This document shows positions 62,370-64,000 of a stretch of DNA of 64,000 nucleotides, piece after piece. The notes beneath the pieces are model-generated. The model was not told the origin of the DNA. It saw only the letters and a program-made list of their open reading frames with translations, and did not search any database. Origin of the DNA: Maniola hyperantus (lineage: Eukaryota > Arthropoda > Insecta > Lepidoptera > Nymphalidae). The number at the start of each line of letters is the position of its first letter. Within the stretch, counting starts at the first letter, position 1. The stretch covers positions 4,630,106-4,694,105 of the forward strand of contig NC_048543.1 in the NCBI RefSeq assembly GCF_902806685.2, written 5' to 3'. The position numbers were made by a program, and so were the translations under genes.

Positions 62370-62451
62370 GCATACAGTTGCTCTTACTCCATTGAGTTTA
62401 TTTCGATGTACGATAGTAAGAATATATTTAACTCTATTTATAACAATAACA

Positions 62452-62722
62452 ACGCCGGCCCACTACTGAGCACCGTTCTCTTCTCAGAATGAGGAGGATT
62501 TGGCCATAGTCCACCACGCTAGTTTTTAGTAGCTTAGTTATTAGACTCCACACACCTTTGAGAAGATTAATGGAGAACTCTCAAGCGTGCACGTTTCCAC
62601 ACGATGTTTTCCTTCACTGTTAAAGCAAGAGATATTTAATTGCTAAGAGGTGGGTGCCCGTATTCGACACCTCGACCCCTAGAATAGAAGGCCAAACGTC
62701 TTAAGCACCAGGCCATCCCCGC
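62452..62722 (-). mobile_element. S1 tRNA-derived SINE
   Basis: Reversed S1: 'ccggcccactactgagcacc', 'agaactctcaagcgtgcac' region ('tggagaactctcaagcgtgc'), 'acgatgttttccttcactgt', 'tgctaagaggtgggtgcccg' and the head 'gaaggccaaacgtcttaagc'. Confidence 0.6.
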
Positions 62723-62829
62723 TTATTCTAATAATAAATATAGATACCTACGTTTCAAAAGTTTCAAGGAAGCTGTCTTCCTTCGTAGACGTGTTTCATG
62801 TTTAGGTAAATTGCTACAGAAAAAAAAAA

Positions 62830-63843
62830 CCACGTTTGTAAATACAACATTTTATTTTATTTATATTTACATAATATATATTATTATAACTCTCCATGGT
62901 TTATATTTTATACAACAGGGTCTTATGCAGATAAATCATAAACTTATTACAGTTACATTATACTATAAATTAAAGTAGGTATTCTTTTAGGATCGACGAA
63001 AAATACATATAAAGTAAAAACTAAAACGAGTATTATAGGTTTATGCCTAAAACTCTCAACATTTTCAATAAAACAATAAGGCATACTAAAAATTCAAATG
63101 TGCCTTTTAATAAATAATTAAAAAAGAACAATAATATTATTTACAGTTTTTTTTTGATCGCTCGCAGCCTACATTCATAATCATACAGTCGCTTCGGAAT
63201 TTAAGATCATCGCATTACCTATTAAAAAATCATGATCAGAAAAAGGCGAACGCAACGTATTTGTAAAAGTAGGTATTTCTTTACATTTAGTTTTGTGACC
63301 TCTTTTGTCACACATGTGTTCAGTATCTATTCATCTTGTGACAAAATATATGAATGTTTCTCTTTTGTCACAAATATAAATACATGTTAAATTTTAAAAA
63401 TGACCCAGCGCTAATTAAAATTGTATGATAAGACATGCATAGAAAGTCACATAATATGCAATACTTAAGATGCAAGTAGAATAACTGTTTTCTTTTTATT
63501 GTAAAAAAGAAAAAAATGAGTGCAAAAGACTTAGATACAAGTTATCACTTTTAGTGATATAGGTAGGTACACAAATCGACAAAAGGTCAATTTCATGTTT
63601 TACCTATATATAGTACCTACTATTAATTCCCTTACTACTTATTTACAGCATAAATGCAAAATGTGAAACGTTGGAGGAACACAAACTATACAAAACTAAA
63701 AGCGTATTTTGGAGACACTAAAAGCATATTATTTGTGACCTTCGTTGGACGCTGTGGGGGCAATGTCATTTGGTCACATCGGGTAGATTGAAAAAAATAC
63801 TAATACTGACGTCAGCTGTAAAGGTTGACGCTGTAATCTCTAC
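62830..63843 (-). other. Probable 3' UTR of the right-edge gene
   Basis: About 1 kb of AT-rich, repeat-free sequence downstream of the stop at 63844. AATAAA motifs on the minus strand at 62861-62856 and 62856-62851 sit 15-25 nt before the point where repeat sequence resumes. Two 'cttttgtcaca' phrases (63300, 63363) recur within it. Confidence 0.35.
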
Positions 63844-63957
63844 TCACTCATTTTTACGGCTCACTTTATTCGAATTCTCAGTAGGTTCACTCTTCGGGCA
63901 ATCCCGCAGGTAGCATGTGCGATCGCCTTTAACCAATTTCAGCCAATAAAAATCAGA
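63844..63957 (-). CDS. Terminal exon of an unrecognised minus-strand gene (partial)
   Basis: After an acceptor-like 'caaagtgtag' the minus strand reads SDFYWLKLVKGDRTCYLRDC, then PKSEPTENSNKVSRKNE and TGA. The composition is clearly protein-like (W, C, D, K), and an in-frame stop lies just upstream, in the intron. Two cysteines and a charged, polar C-terminus; cellular location unknown. The rest of the gene lies beyond the right edge. I do not recognise the family. Confidence 0.45.
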   Translation of the reverse strand, partial: SDFYWLKLVKGDRTCYLRDCPKSEPTENSNKVSRKNE

Positions 63958-64000
63958 CTACACTTTGAACTTTTTTACAAATTAACAATACGAAGATCAA

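Overview
The window looks like nuclear DNA from a moth or butterfly (Lepidoptera). It is AT-rich and non-coding for the most part. It is packed with small Helitron-like elements that begin TC, end CTAG and carry GTCT/CAGT/AAAC microsatellites inside, with tRNA-derived SINEs, with short palindromic (MITE-type) DNA elements, and with worn 3' ends of LINE retrotransposons (RTE-like, CR1/Jockey-like). I found no bacterial-type operon, rRNA, genuine tRNA gene or CRISPR array. Family names below rest on motifs and termini read by eye; no database search was possible.

Host genes are few. (1) On the plus strand, three exons (8769-8966, 9402-9529, 14722-14896) with strong splice sites and matching phases join into one 166-residue protein with a hydrophobic N-terminus and four cysteines; I do not recognise its family. 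(2) On the minus strand, a 192-nt exon (18249-18440) is present twice because a 799-bp block is tandemly duplicated; a possible terminal exon follows at 17562-17695. (3) A possible terminal exon lies at 19743-19817 (+). (4) At the right edge, a likely terminal exon (63844-63957, minus) is followed by about 1 kb of AT-rich, probable 3' UTR.

The most complete element is a LINE at 40101-45530 (minus strand): ORF1 with three zinc knuckles, ORF2 with endonuclease, reverse transcriptase, RNase H and a C-terminal zinc knuckle, a poly(A) tail and an exact 12-bp target-site duplication. Both ORFs are open, so it is a recent, possibly still active insertion of the I group. A second, 5'-truncated LINE remnant of the R2/NeSL/Hero type (restriction-like endonuclease) lies at 32718-33512, joined directly to the 3' half of a Helitron-like element.

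Layout. 1-8.7 kb: repeat fragments, including a LINE tail nested in a Helitron-like element (2442-3237). 8.7-15 kb: the 166-aa gene with element-filled introns. 15-20 kb: SINEs, a perfect palindrome and the exon-bearing duplication. 20-40 kb: dense repeats, including a nested Helitron-like element at 23.1-23.8 kb. 40-45.5 kb: intact LINE. 45.5-63 kb: repeats, including a TA-flanked MITE with another repeat nested inside (48.0-48.4 kb), long inverted-repeat elements at 53.4-53.9 and 61.5-61.9 kb. 63-64 kb: the 3' end of a minus-strand gene.
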